Positions 25,826 to 32,755 of a DNA stretch of 64,000 nucleotides are shown here, piece by piece. The DNA is taken from NCBI RefSeq assembly GCF_900156745.1, contig NZ_LT707065.1, positions 5,530,086-5,594,085 of the forward strand, written 5' to 3'. The position numbers were made by a program, and so were the translations under genes. The DNA is from Achromobacter sp. MFA1 R4 (GTDB lineage Bacteria; Pseudomonadota; Gammaproteobacteria; Burkholderiales; Burkholderiaceae_B). The number at the start of each line of letters is the position of its first letter. Within the stretch, counting starts at the first letter, position 1. Below the pieces are notes generated by a model, which saw nothing but the letters and a program-made list of their open reading frames with translations, had not been told where the DNA came from and ran no database searches.

Positions 25826-26504
25826 GGCCTCCGCGGTTCAGACGATAACGGGCGTAGAGGCGCGATCCCAATGCCATGATCAGGAACGATCCCAGCAGGT
25901 ACATGATCGTCGCCGCGCCGAAGGTGGCGAAGGTGCGGTAGGTCTCGTTTTCGATTTCCCGCGCCTGGTAGGTCAGCTCCATCACCCCGATCGCCATGGC
26001 CACGCTGGTGTTCTTGAACAGCAGCAGCGCGCGGCCGACCAGCGGCGGAATCGAGATGCGCACCGCTTGCGGCACGATCACGAAGCGCATGCATTGCAGA
26101 TAGCTTGCGCCCAGCGCCCGCGCGGCCTCGAACTGGGTGCCCGGAATGGCGCGCAGCCCGCTGCGGATGTCTTCGGCGATGTAGGCGGCCGAACCCAGCG
26201 CCAGCGCGATCGCCGCCAGCGACATCTCGGCGTTGTGCGCGTACAGCCACATGCGAAAGCCTTCCGGCAGCAGCTCGGGCATGCCGAAATACCAGAACAG
26301 CACCTGCACCAGCAGCGGCACGTTGCGGTGGTATTCGACATAGGCGTCGACCAGCCAGCGGCACGGGGCCAGGTTGGTGGCGCGCACCACGACCAGCGTC
26401 ACCGCGATGGAAAACGCCATGACCCAGGCGACCAGGAAAAGCTGCACGGTGACGGCCATGCCGCTGAGCAGTAGCTGGTATTGGGAAGCGTCTAGAAAGC
26501 TCAT
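25815..26504 (-). CDS. Amino-acid ABC transporter permease (HisQ/GltJ type)
   Basis: The protein has 229 residues. Its EAA loop is EAARALGASYLQCMRFVIVPQAVRISIPPL (core EAARALGASYLQCMRFVIVP), and the HRNVPLLVQVLFWYFGMPEL segment is the classic R-(G/N)-x-P-L-L-VQ block of the family. The ATG at 26504 (MSFLDASQYQ) is preferred over an upstream extension. It pairs with the second permease as a heterodimer. A large stem-loop at 26545-26603 separates it from the binding-protein gene. Confidence 0.94.
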   Translation of the reverse strand: MSFLDASQYQLLLSGMAVTVQLFLVAWVMAFSIAVTLVVVRATNLAPCRWLVDAYVEYHRNVPLLVQVLFWYFGMPELLPEGFRMWLYAHNAEMSLAAIALALGSAAYIAEDIRSGLRAIPGTQFEAARALGASYLQCMRFVIVPQAVRISIPPLVGRALLLFKNTSVAMAIGVMELTYQAREIENETYRTFATFGAATIMYLLGSFLIMALGSRLYARYRLNRGGHGA

Positions 26505-26544
26505 AAAACTATCAATCTCCTGCGATCGGGCACTCGACGCCAAG

Positions 26545-26603
26545 CGTCACGGCTCCCCGCGCGTTGCCTGGCGTTGCCTTGCAAGACGCGGGAAGCCGTG
26601 ACG
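26545..26603 (-). promoter_or_regulatory. Intergenic stem-loop after the binding-protein gene
   Basis: A 17-bp stem with one mismatch pairs CGTCACGGCTCCCCGCG (26545-26561) with CGCGGGAAGCCGTGACG (26587-26603) around a 25-base loop. It lies between the binding-protein stop and the first permease. Such structures often protect the 3' end of binding-protein mRNA and raise its level over the membrane subunits. No T run follows, so full termination is unlikely. Confidence 0.65.
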
Positions 26604-26638
26604 GGGCCTGGCGAAAGACAGCGCTGCGGTCCGCGCCC

Positions 26639-27460
26639 TCAGCCGGCGATCGGGCCGATCTTGAAGCTGCGTTCCAGCTTGTAGGGCGTTTCCGGGCCGA
26701 ACCACTTGTCGAACAGCTTGCCGGCCGCGCCCGAGGCCTCGGCCTCATCCAGCGCCTGGTTCACCGTTTGCAGGAAGCGCGGTTCGGACTTGCGCACGCC
26801 CAGGCCCCAGGGCTCGTCGAACACCGCCTTCGGGATCACGCTGACCGGCGCCGTCGGCGGGCTTTGCAGCACCAGGCGCACCAGCACCAGCTCGGAGGCG
26901 AACTGCGCGTCCACCTTCTTCTGCTGCAGGGCCAGGTAGGTGGCCGAGCTGTCGCCATAGCCGATGACCTGCGACTTGTCGAGGATGCGCTTGATTTCGC
27001 GCTCGGAGCTGGAGCCCTTGGTCGCGCCGATGCGGCGGCCGTTCAGGGCTTCGATCGAATCCAGGCCCGAATCCTTGCGCACCAGCAGCTTTTGCGGGCT
27101 GACGTAATAGGCGTGGCTGAAGGCGATCTGCTGGGCGCGGTCGGGCGAATAGCCCAGGTTGGCCGCCAGGATGTCGACGCGCCCTTCGTTCAGTTCAGGC
27201 ACGCGCGCCGCCACGGACAGCAGCTTGTAGTTGATCTTGACGCCCAGCTTGTCGGCGACGAGCTTGCAGACGTCCACGTCGTAGCCCACGAGCTGGCGCG
27301 TCGCGCCATCCTGGAAGCTGAACGGCTGCGAGGTGCCCAGCGTGCCGCAGATCAGCTCGCCGCGCGCCTTGATGTCGTCCACCTGGTCGGCATGGGCAAG
27401 TCCGGCCATGCCCAGCGAGGCCAAGCCGAGGCAGGCGGCAAATAGAGTGTGACGCTTCAT
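26639..27460 (-). CDS. Periplasmic amino-acid-binding protein (SBP family 3)
   Basis: The protein has 273 residues. A Sec signal peptide is cut after LAHA (residue 24). The mature protein begins DQVDDIKARGELICGTLGTSQPFSF, and the family signature is QLVGYDVDVCKLVADKLG. Hinge and ligand-loop blocks AANLGYSPDRAQQIAFSHAYY and GRRIGATKGSSSE are present. The set of residues is glutamate/aspartate-binder-like but not diagnostic. It is the importer's receptor, 72 bases downstream of an aminotransferase gene on the same strand. Confidence 0.93.
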   Translation of the reverse strand: MKRHTLFAACLGLASLGMAGLAHADQVDDIKARGELICGTLGTSQPFSFQDGATRQLVGYDVDVCKLVADKLGVKINYKLLSVAARVPELNEGRVDILAANLGYSPDRAQQIAFSHAYYVSPQKLLVRKDSGLDSIEALNGRRIGATKGSSSEREIKRILDKSQVIGYGDSSATYLALQQKKVDAQFASELVLVRLVLQSPPTAPVSVIPKAVFDEPWGLGVRKSEPRFLQTVNQALDEAEASGAAGKLFDKWFGPETPYKLERSFKIGPIAG

Positions 27461-27532
27461 TGTTGATTCCCCTTGAATGGTTGTGTGGTGAACAGACTGG
27501 ATGTGGCGCTGAATGAATCGCTCCGGCGGGCG

Positions 27533-28735
27533 TCAGGCCAGCCTGGCGCAGGCCTCGCGGATGGCGGCGCATCCCTGGCGGATATCGTCCAGCGATGCGG
27601 CGAACGACAGCCGGAACGTGCCCGGCGCGCCGTAGGCGTGGCCGTCGATGACGGCCACACCGGCTTCGCGCAGCAGGTAGTGCGTGAAATCGGTATCGGT
27701 GGCGATCACATCGCCGGCCGGCGTCTTCTTGCCCAACAGGCCCGAGCAGTCCGGAAAGACATAGAAGGCGCCCTGCGGCACGACGATGTCCAGGCCCGGC
27801 GCGCCGGACAGTTCGGCGATCGCCAGGTCGCGGCGTTCGCGGAACACCTTGGCAAACTCGACAACGCAGTCCTGCGGGCCGGTCAGGGCTTCCAGCGCGG
27901 CCGCCTGGCTGACCGACGAGGCGCCCGACGTGCTTTGCGATTGCAGGATCGCCATCGCCTTGATGAGTTCGTCCGGACCGGCGCCATAGCCGATGCGCCA
28001 GCCGGTCATGGCATAGGCCTTGGACACGCCGTTGACCACCAGCGTGCGCGCGGCCAGGTCCGGCGCCACCTGCAACGGGTGCACCGTCGGCTCGCCCGTG
28101 AAGTTCAGGCGCGCGTAGATGTCGTCGGTCATCAGCCAGACGTGCGGATGGCGCTGAAGGACCTCGGCCAGGCCGCGCAGCTCGTCCGCGCTGTAGACCG
28201 ATCCGGTGGGATTGCTGGGCGCATTCATCATGAGCCACTTGGTGCGCGGCGTGATGGCGCGTTCCAGCGCTTGCGGCGTCACCTTGTAGTCCGTGGCGGG
28301 CGACGTTTCCACGGCAACGGGCACGCCGCCGTTGACCAGCACCATGTCCGGATACGACACCCAGAACGGCGCCGGGATCAGGACTTCGTCGCCGTCGTTC
28401 AGCGTGGCGGCCAGGCCGTTGAAGATCACCTGCTTGGCGCCCGTGCTGACGATGACGCGCGCGGCCGGATATTCCACGCCGGTGGCTTCCCGCAGATGGG
28501 CGGCCGCGGCCTTGCGCAGGGCGACCGTGCCCTGCGCCGGCGGATACTTGGTCTCGCCGCGGTTCATGGCGGCGGTGGCCGCCTGGCGAATGTGTTCGGG
28601 CGTGGAGAAATCCGGCTCGCCGATGGTCAGGTCGATGATGCGGCGGCCCTGCTCGCGCAGTTCGGCAATGATGGCGCGCGCGGCTACGCTGGGCGACAGC
28701 TTGATGCGCTTGATGCGGTCGGCGACGATGCTCAT
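27533..28735 (-). CDS. Pyridoxal-phosphate aminotransferase, class I/II (aspartate aminotransferase-like)
   Basis: A 400-residue fold-type I aminotransferase of the AspC-alpha group. The PLP lysine is near residue 239 in NGVSKAYAMTGWRIGYG. Other marks are TIGEPDFSTPEHI, NAPSNPTGSVYS, TDDIYARLNF and the C-terminal substrate arginine in TFRLSFAAS. The start at 28735 overlaps the aldolase stop by 4 bases, so the two are translationally coupled. Being sandwiched between an RraA-type aldolase and an amino-acid importer suggests that it deaminates the imported amino acid to a 2-oxo acid for the aldolase. Confidence 0.92.
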   Translation of the reverse strand: MSIVADRIKRIKLSPSVAARAIIAELREQGRRIIDLTIGEPDFSTPEHIRQAATAAMNRGETKYPPAQGTVALRKAAAAHLREATGVEYPAARVIVSTGAKQVIFNGLAATLNDGDEVLIPAPFWVSYPDMVLVNGGVPVAVETSPATDYKVTPQALERAITPRTKWLMMNAPSNPTGSVYSADELRGLAEVLQRHPHVWLMTDDIYARLNFTGEPTVHPLQVAPDLAARTLVVNGVSKAYAMTGWRIGYGAGPDELIKAMAILQSQSTSGASSVSQAAALEALTGPQDCVVEFAKVFRERRDLAIAELSGAPGLDIVVPQGAFYVFPDCSGLLGKKTPAGDVIATDTDFTHYLLREAGVAVIDGHAYGAPGTFRLSFAASLDDIRQGCAAIREACARLA

Positions 28736-29412
28736 TGGGCCGCCCCCGTCTTTTCGGCCAGGGTCTTTTCCAGCCACGGCTTGGTGTACGTGCCGGCGCG
28801 CAGCTTTTCCTTGGCCACGGCTTCGTCGGCTTCCTTCTTCAGGGCCAGGGCCAGCACCGCGCTGGCATGTTCGGCCGGGATCACCACCACGCCATCGGCG
28901 TCGCCCACGATCACGTCGCCGGGCTGGACCACCTGGCCGCCCACCGACACGGGCACGTTGATCTCGCCGGGGCCGTCCTTGTAGGGACCCTTGTGCGACA
29001 CGGCGCGCGCAAAGCAGCCGAACTCGCCCTGCGCGAACACGTCCGCGTCGCGCACGGCGCCGTCGATCACAAAGCCTTCGATGCCGCGCGACTGCGCGTC
29101 CATCATCATCAGTTCGCCGACGAGCGCATTGCTGGTGTCGCCCGCGCCGTCCACGACGATCACGTCGCCCGCGCCGCCCAGCGAAATCGCCTTGTGGATC
29201 ATCAGGTTATCGCCCGGACGGGTCTTGACGGTGAGCGCCAGGCCGACCGTGCGGCGCGTGCCGCCATGCAGCGGCCGCAGGCCCGACACGCCATACAGGC
29301 GGTTCATGCAGTCGCTGATCTGGGCCGAGCCGATGCTGGCGAAGCCGGCCAGCACGTCGGCGGCGACGGCCGGCCCAGGCCGGGAAAGTATGCGATATCC
29401 GATGGGATTCAT
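28732..29412 (-). CDS. RraA-family aldolase (4-hydroxy-4-methyl-2-oxoglutarate aldolase-like)
   Basis: A 226-residue RraA-fold protein. Catalytic members are divalent-metal class II aldolases that split 4-hydroxy-4-methyl-2-oxoglutarate or 4-carboxy-4-hydroxy-2-oxoadipate to pyruvate, or decarboxylate oxaloacetate. The active-site blocks GGAGDVIVVDGAGDTSNALVGELM (core VVDGAGDTSNALVGELM) and GFVIDGAVRDAD, with the R-D metal/substrate pair, are intact, which favours an enzyme over the RNase E regulator RraA. RraA itself is shorter. First gene of the operon; it has a promoter-proximal dyad about 95 bases upstream. Confidence 0.9.
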   Translation of the reverse strand: MNPIGYRILSRPGPAVAADVLAGFASIGSAQISDCMNRLYGVSGLRPLHGGTRRTVGLALTVKTRPGDNLMIHKAISLGGAGDVIVVDGAGDTSNALVGELMMMDAQSRGIEGFVIDGAVRDADVFAQGEFGCFARAVSHKGPYKDGPGEINVPVSVGGQVVQPGDVIVGDADGVVVIPAEHASAVLALALKKEADEAVAKEKLRAGTYTKPWLEKTLAEKTGAAQ

Positions 29413-29506
29413 AAGGGAAGTCAGGTGTGAATGCGGGATGCGTTAAAGCGAACCTGCATTACAAAGCCGCACAAGCCTTTCCTCAAAACGATATAAATTC
29501 CCATCG

Positions 29507-29529
29507 ATCCACGAATTTTTTTCGTGGAT
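29507..29529. promoter_or_regulatory. Dyad upstream of the aldolase operon, candidate LysR site
   Basis: A perfect 9-bp inverted repeat, ATCCACGAA-N5-TTCGTGGAT, about 95 bases upstream of the aldolase ATG (minus strand). The AT-rich stretch between it and the gene (29490-29500) could hold a promoter. It fits the position and symmetry of an LTTR box. It could also belong to the ParB-like gene's 3' region, but no T run follows the stem on either side. Confidence 0.55.
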
Positions 29530-29592
29530 TTCAGGCCTTAAGGGTTATCCCTTATTCGTGCATCCGGGTGCGGACGGCCTTGGACAACGCCG

Positions 29593-30483
29593 TCAATCGT
29601 CCCCGCCGGCCGCGCTGCGCGCCTCGGACAAGGCCACCGTCAGATGCATGACCTTCTTCTTCAACTGGTCGCGCTCGTCGGTCAGCCTGGCCAGCAACTG
29701 CCGCAGCCGCGCAATTTCGGCGGGCATGTCCTCGATGCTTTCAATCGGCACCTCGGGCGGCGCCTCGCGCGGCGCCGGCGCCTTGGCCTGGCGCACTTCC
29801 CTGGCGGCCTGCTGCAGTTCCTTGCGCCCGCCGGCCACGGCCGCGGCCTGGCGTTCGGCGGGCAGCGACGCCACCGCCGCCGCGGCGTTGATGGAAATCG
29901 CGCCCGCTTTCACGGCGCGCACCAATTCGGGCGCCGCGCTCTTCTGGATTTTCTCGATCTGGCCCAGCGTATTACTGCTGATGCGGGCGGCGCGCGCCAG
30001 CGCCTGGCGGCTGGGCACGGCCGGCTTCCAGTTCGTGTTGGCCGGCATGCGGGGCGCGGCCCCTTCCTGCGCCGGAGCGTCCTCATCCCAGGGCGGAGAG
30101 CCGTCATCGGGCGGTCCGTCCTGCGGCGCCCCCTCGACCGGCGCTTGCTCGGCGGCGGTCCGCGCCTGCAGGATTTCCTTTTTGCGCAACGCCAGCACGC
30201 CGCGCTGGAAGTCCGACACGCTGCGCCGGCCCAGGTGGTTTTCGATCATCCACAGATGCACGTCGTCCATGGACTTGAAGTGCGTGTTCTGCGTCGTGCG
30301 GAACGGGATGCCGTGCTTCATGCACAGCGCATAGCGGTTGTGGCCGTCGATCAGCAGGTCGCCCCACAGGACGAGGGCGTCGCGGCAGCCTTCGGCCAGC
30401 AGGCTGCGCTCCAGCGCGGCGTGCTCGTCTTCGGTCAGCGGGTCTATATAGGCGCGCAGGCCTTCATCTATCCTGATATCCAT
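29593..30483 (-). CDS. Orphan ParB/sulfiredoxin-domain protein with C-terminal coiled coil
   Basis: The protein has 296 residues. Residues 1-100 fit a ParB N-terminal domain: IDPLTEDEHAALERSLLAEGCRDALVLWGDLLIDGHNRYALCMKHGIPF (core LLIDGHNRYALCMKHGIPF). An acidic Pro-rich linker follows (about 110-145), then an HTH-like helical region (PSRQALARAARISSNTLGQIEKI) and a heptad-rich coiled coil at about 250-280 (AEIARLRQLLARLTDERDQL). No parA gene or parS-like site is nearby, so it is not the chromosomal partition protein. Plasmid or phage ancestry, or a gene-regulator role, is possible. The start is ATG 30483, with an in-frame TTG at 30492. Confidence 0.75.
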   Translation of the reverse strand: MDIRIDEGLRAYIDPLTEDEHAALERSLLAEGCRDALVLWGDLLIDGHNRYALCMKHGIPFRTTQNTHFKSMDDVHLWMIENHLGRRSVSDFQRGVLALRKKEILQARTAAEQAPVEGAPQDGPPDDGSPPWDEDAPAQEGAAPRMPANTNWKPAVPSRQALARAARISSNTLGQIEKIQKSAAPELVRAVKAGAISINAAAAVASLPAERQAAAVAGGRKELQQAAREVRQAKAPAPREAPPEVPIESIEDMPAEIARLRQLLARLTDERDQLKKKVMHLTVALSEARSAAGGDD

Positions 30484-30510
30484 GGTGTCCAAATCGTGTA
30501 CGGCCCCGCC

Positions 30511-31122
30511 CTACGCCAGCCCCTGCCCGCGCAGCACGTCCTGGATCGCCGCCAGGCGCGCGACCGGGTCGGTCAGCCCCAGCAGCGTGGCCTTGTCGTC
30601 CGGCGGCAGCGGCAGCAGTTCGCACCAGCGGTTCGCCACCCAGCCGCAATCGTCCAGCCGGAACGGCGGCGCCAGCGGCATCTTCCGGGCGGGCACGCCT
30701 TCCTGCTGCCACTGGGCCACCAGCCGGCCCAGCGCATCGGCGCTGCCCTGCATGGCCGCCGGCACGGGGGTGGGCGGGTCATCGGGAATGGGCTCGGTCT
30801 CGCCCATCCAAAGCCCGTATTTTGCCACCTCGCTGGACCGCAGCCGAAAGCGCGTGGTGCCCATGCAGCGGATTTCCAGCAGGGCCGGCATGGGCGCTTC
30901 CCAGGTATCCACGCGCGCCATGGTGCCCACTGGAGACAGCGTCTCCACGCCTTCCGGAGAGCGCACCTCGCTGCCCGCCAGCAGCCCCACGATGCCGAAC
31001 TCGGCGCCCTGCGCGATGCTGCGGCGGATCATGTCCAGATAGCGCACCTCGAAGATGCGCAGATGGACGACGCCGCCCGGAAACAGCGGATTGGATAGCG
31101 GAAACAAGGGAATCAGCGACAT
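30511..31122 (-). CDS. Lon-substrate-binding-domain protein
   Basis: A 203-residue stand-alone LON N-terminal domain (PUA-like fold) without ATPase or protease parts. The opening SLIPLFPLSNPLFPGGVVHLRIFEVRYLDMI (core PLFPGGVVHLRIFEVRYLDM) and GTMARVDTWEAPMPALLEIRCMGTTRFRL (core EIRCMGTTRFRL) are diagnostic. Bacterial single-domain forms have no settled function; adaptor or substrate-recognition roles are supposed. The ParB-like gene starts 27 bases after it, so the two may be cotranscribed. The start is preceded by two strong palindromes at 31144-31177. Confidence 0.87.
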   Translation of the reverse strand: MSLIPLFPLSNPLFPGGVVHLRIFEVRYLDMIRRSIAQGAEFGIVGLLAGSEVRSPEGVETLSPVGTMARVDTWEAPMPALLEIRCMGTTRFRLRSSEVAKYGLWMGETEPIPDDPPTPVPAAMQGSADALGRLVAQWQQEGVPARKMPLAPPFRLDDCGWVANRWCELLPLPPDDKATLLGLTDPVARLAAIQDVLRGQGLA

Positions 31123-31143
31123 GGCCGCCTCCAGTTCATGTCA

Positions 31144-31177
31144 CGTGGAAGACATCTTCCACGGGCACCTGCAGGTG
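31144..31177. promoter_or_regulatory. Two adjacent palindromes in a divergent promoter region
   Basis: CGTGGAAGA-CA-TCTTCCACG (31144-31163) and the perfect 12-mer CACCTGCAGGTG (31166-31177) lie 2 bases apart, 21 bases upstream of the Lon-domain gene and about 110 upstream of the VOC gene. They look like sites for two dimers or a cooperative tetramer. The cognate regulator is not evident. Confidence 0.5.
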
Positions 31178-31288
31178 AAAAAACACGTTACGCCGCCACC
31201 GTTTCGCGGCAGACTCCCATCATAGGCCCGTTTCGCGGCTCGCCTTGGCCAGGCGCGCGCACCGGCCCCCATCCCGCACGGAGACATC

Positions 31289-31717
31289 ATGCCCCAGCTA
31301 TCCGCCTACCTCAGTTTCGACGGCAATTGCGCCGAGGCCATGCGCTTTTATGAACGTGTGCTCGGCGGCCGCCTGGACGCCCTCGTCCGCTATGCGGATG
31401 CGCCCGCGGACGCCGCCATGCCCGTGCTGTCCGACGAGGACGCCGCGCGCGTCATGTATGCGCGGCTGACGCTGGACGAGCAGACGCTGCTGGCCAGCGA
31501 CGCCACCGCCGGGCACCCGTATCCGGGCAAGCAGGGCGTGGCGCTGGCGCTGGCCTATCCCACGGTGTCCGACGCGCACCGCGTGTTCGACCAGTTGGCC
31601 GAGGGCGGCAGCGTCACCCTGCCCCTGCAAAAGACGTTCTGGGCGGAAGCCTACGGCGCCCTGATCGACCGTTACGGCACCCGCTGGATGGTGAGCGGCG
31701 GACGCCTGAGCCACTGA
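31289..31717 (+). CDS. VOC-family protein (PhnB/glyoxalase-like)
   Basis: A 142-residue member of the vicinal-oxygen-chelate superfamily, PhnB-like group. It opens with YLSFDGNCAEAMRFYERVLGG, which fits PhnB-type proteins, and ends AYGALIDRYGTRWMVSGG. Metal-ligand positions are not all obvious, so a binding role is as likely as catalysis. A Shine-Dalgarno-like GGAG lies 7 bases before the ATG. It is transcribed alone and diverges from the Lon-domain gene. Confidence 0.88.
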   Translation: MPQLSAYLSFDGNCAEAMRFYERVLGGRLDALVRYADAPADAAMPVLSDEDAARVMYARLTLDEQTLLASDATAGHPYPGKQGVALALAYPTVSDAHRVFDQLAEGGSVTLPLQKTFWAEAYGALIDRYGTRWMVSGGRLSH

Positions 31718-31754
31718 GGGCGCGGGCGGCCAGCCCGGGCGGCCGGCCCGGCCC

Positions 31755-32627
31755 TCAGGGCCGCGCTGCGCCCTGGCCGCCCGGCCGGTGCGCCGCCAGC
31801 ACCTCGTGCAGCGCCTGCGCCGCGCCCTGGAGCACCGGCACCGCGCGCAGCAGATCGTCCAGCATGACCCGCGCCGTGGGCGCATGGCAGGCCACCGCCG
31901 CGACCACGCGGTCTTCGCCGTCGCGCACCGGCACCGCCACCGCGCTCATGCCGCGCACGAATTCCTCGTTGTCGATGCCGATGCCGCGCGCGGCCAGGCG
32001 CTCCAGTTCCGCTTCCAGGCGGGCCGGATCGGTCAGCGTGCGCGGCGTATTGCGCGTGAGCGGCAGCCGCGCCAGCACGCGGCTGCGCTCCAGCCGGTTC
32101 ATCGACGCCAGGAACAGCTTGCCGCTCGCGGTGCAATGCATGGGCACGTGGCTGCCCACCGCGAAAAACAGGCGCAGCGGCTCCGACGTCTCGACGCGTT
32201 CCATATAGACGACCCGGTCGCCGTCCGGCGCGGTGAGGTTGCAGGTCTCGCCCAGCGTGCCCACCAGCTTGGTCAGCACCGCGCGGCAGGCGCGCGTGAA
32301 GGCGCAGGCGCGCAAGGTGGCAAGCGCGAGCGAGGTGGCCTGCGGTCCGGGCACGAAACCGTTTTCGGTGGGCGTGGCCGCCACGTAGCCGGCGCGCTGC
32401 ATGGCGGCGAGCAGCCGCATCAGCGTGGTCTTGGGCATGTCCAGCCGCTGGGCCAACTGCGCCAGCGTGGGCGGATGCTGGGCGCGGGCCAGGTGATCCA
32501 GCACCAGCAGCGCCCGCAACGACCGCGCGGCCTCCTGCTGCCCGCCCGCGTCGTCGGCGCGGCCATCGGCCGCCTGGTCCGATGCTGCACTGCGATTTTG
32601 AAACCGAAGCTGCATGTTCTGTTCCAT
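31755..32627 (-). CDS. IclR-family transcriptional regulator
   Basis: A 290-residue regulator. The N-terminal winged helix reads SLRALLVLDHLARAQHPPTLAQLAQRLDMPKTTLMRLLAAM (core LAQLAQRLDMPKTTLMRLL). The C-terminal IclR effector domain has PMHCTASGKLFLAS and GIGIDNEEFVRGMSAVAVPVRD (core GIDNEEFVRGMSAVAVPV). It diverges from the GMC oxidoreductase and MHS transporter genes across 128 bases, the normal arrangement for an IclR protein controlling a catabolic operon. Start is ATG 32627, with ATG 32615 as an alternative. Confidence 0.9.
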   Translation of the reverse strand: MEQNMQLRFQNRSAASDQAADGRADDAGGQQEAARSLRALLVLDHLARAQHPPTLAQLAQRLDMPKTTLMRLLAAMQRAGYVAATPTENGFVPGPQATSLALATLRACAFTRACRAVLTKLVGTLGETCNLTAPDGDRVVYMERVETSEPLRLFFAVGSHVPMHCTASGKLFLASMNRLERSRVLARLPLTRNTPRTLTDPARLEAELERLAARGIGIDNEEFVRGMSAVAVPVRDGEDRVVAAVACHAPTARVMLDDLLRAVPVLQGAAQALHEVLAAHRPGGQGAARP

Positions 32628-32755
32628 TTCTCCGCCCCTGCGCGTGTTGTGCTTTGTTCTGTGCGCGCGCTTCCTAGAATCGCCTCAGATGCCCGCCCGG
32701 TCCGCATGGCGTAGCGCGGACCGCGGCCCTGCCGGACAAATATAAGGGAGACCGC

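Noticed and set aside
28732..29412. RNase E regulator RraA
   Set aside because: The protein is longer than RraA, keeps the aldolase active-site residues and is coupled to an aminotransferase and importer.
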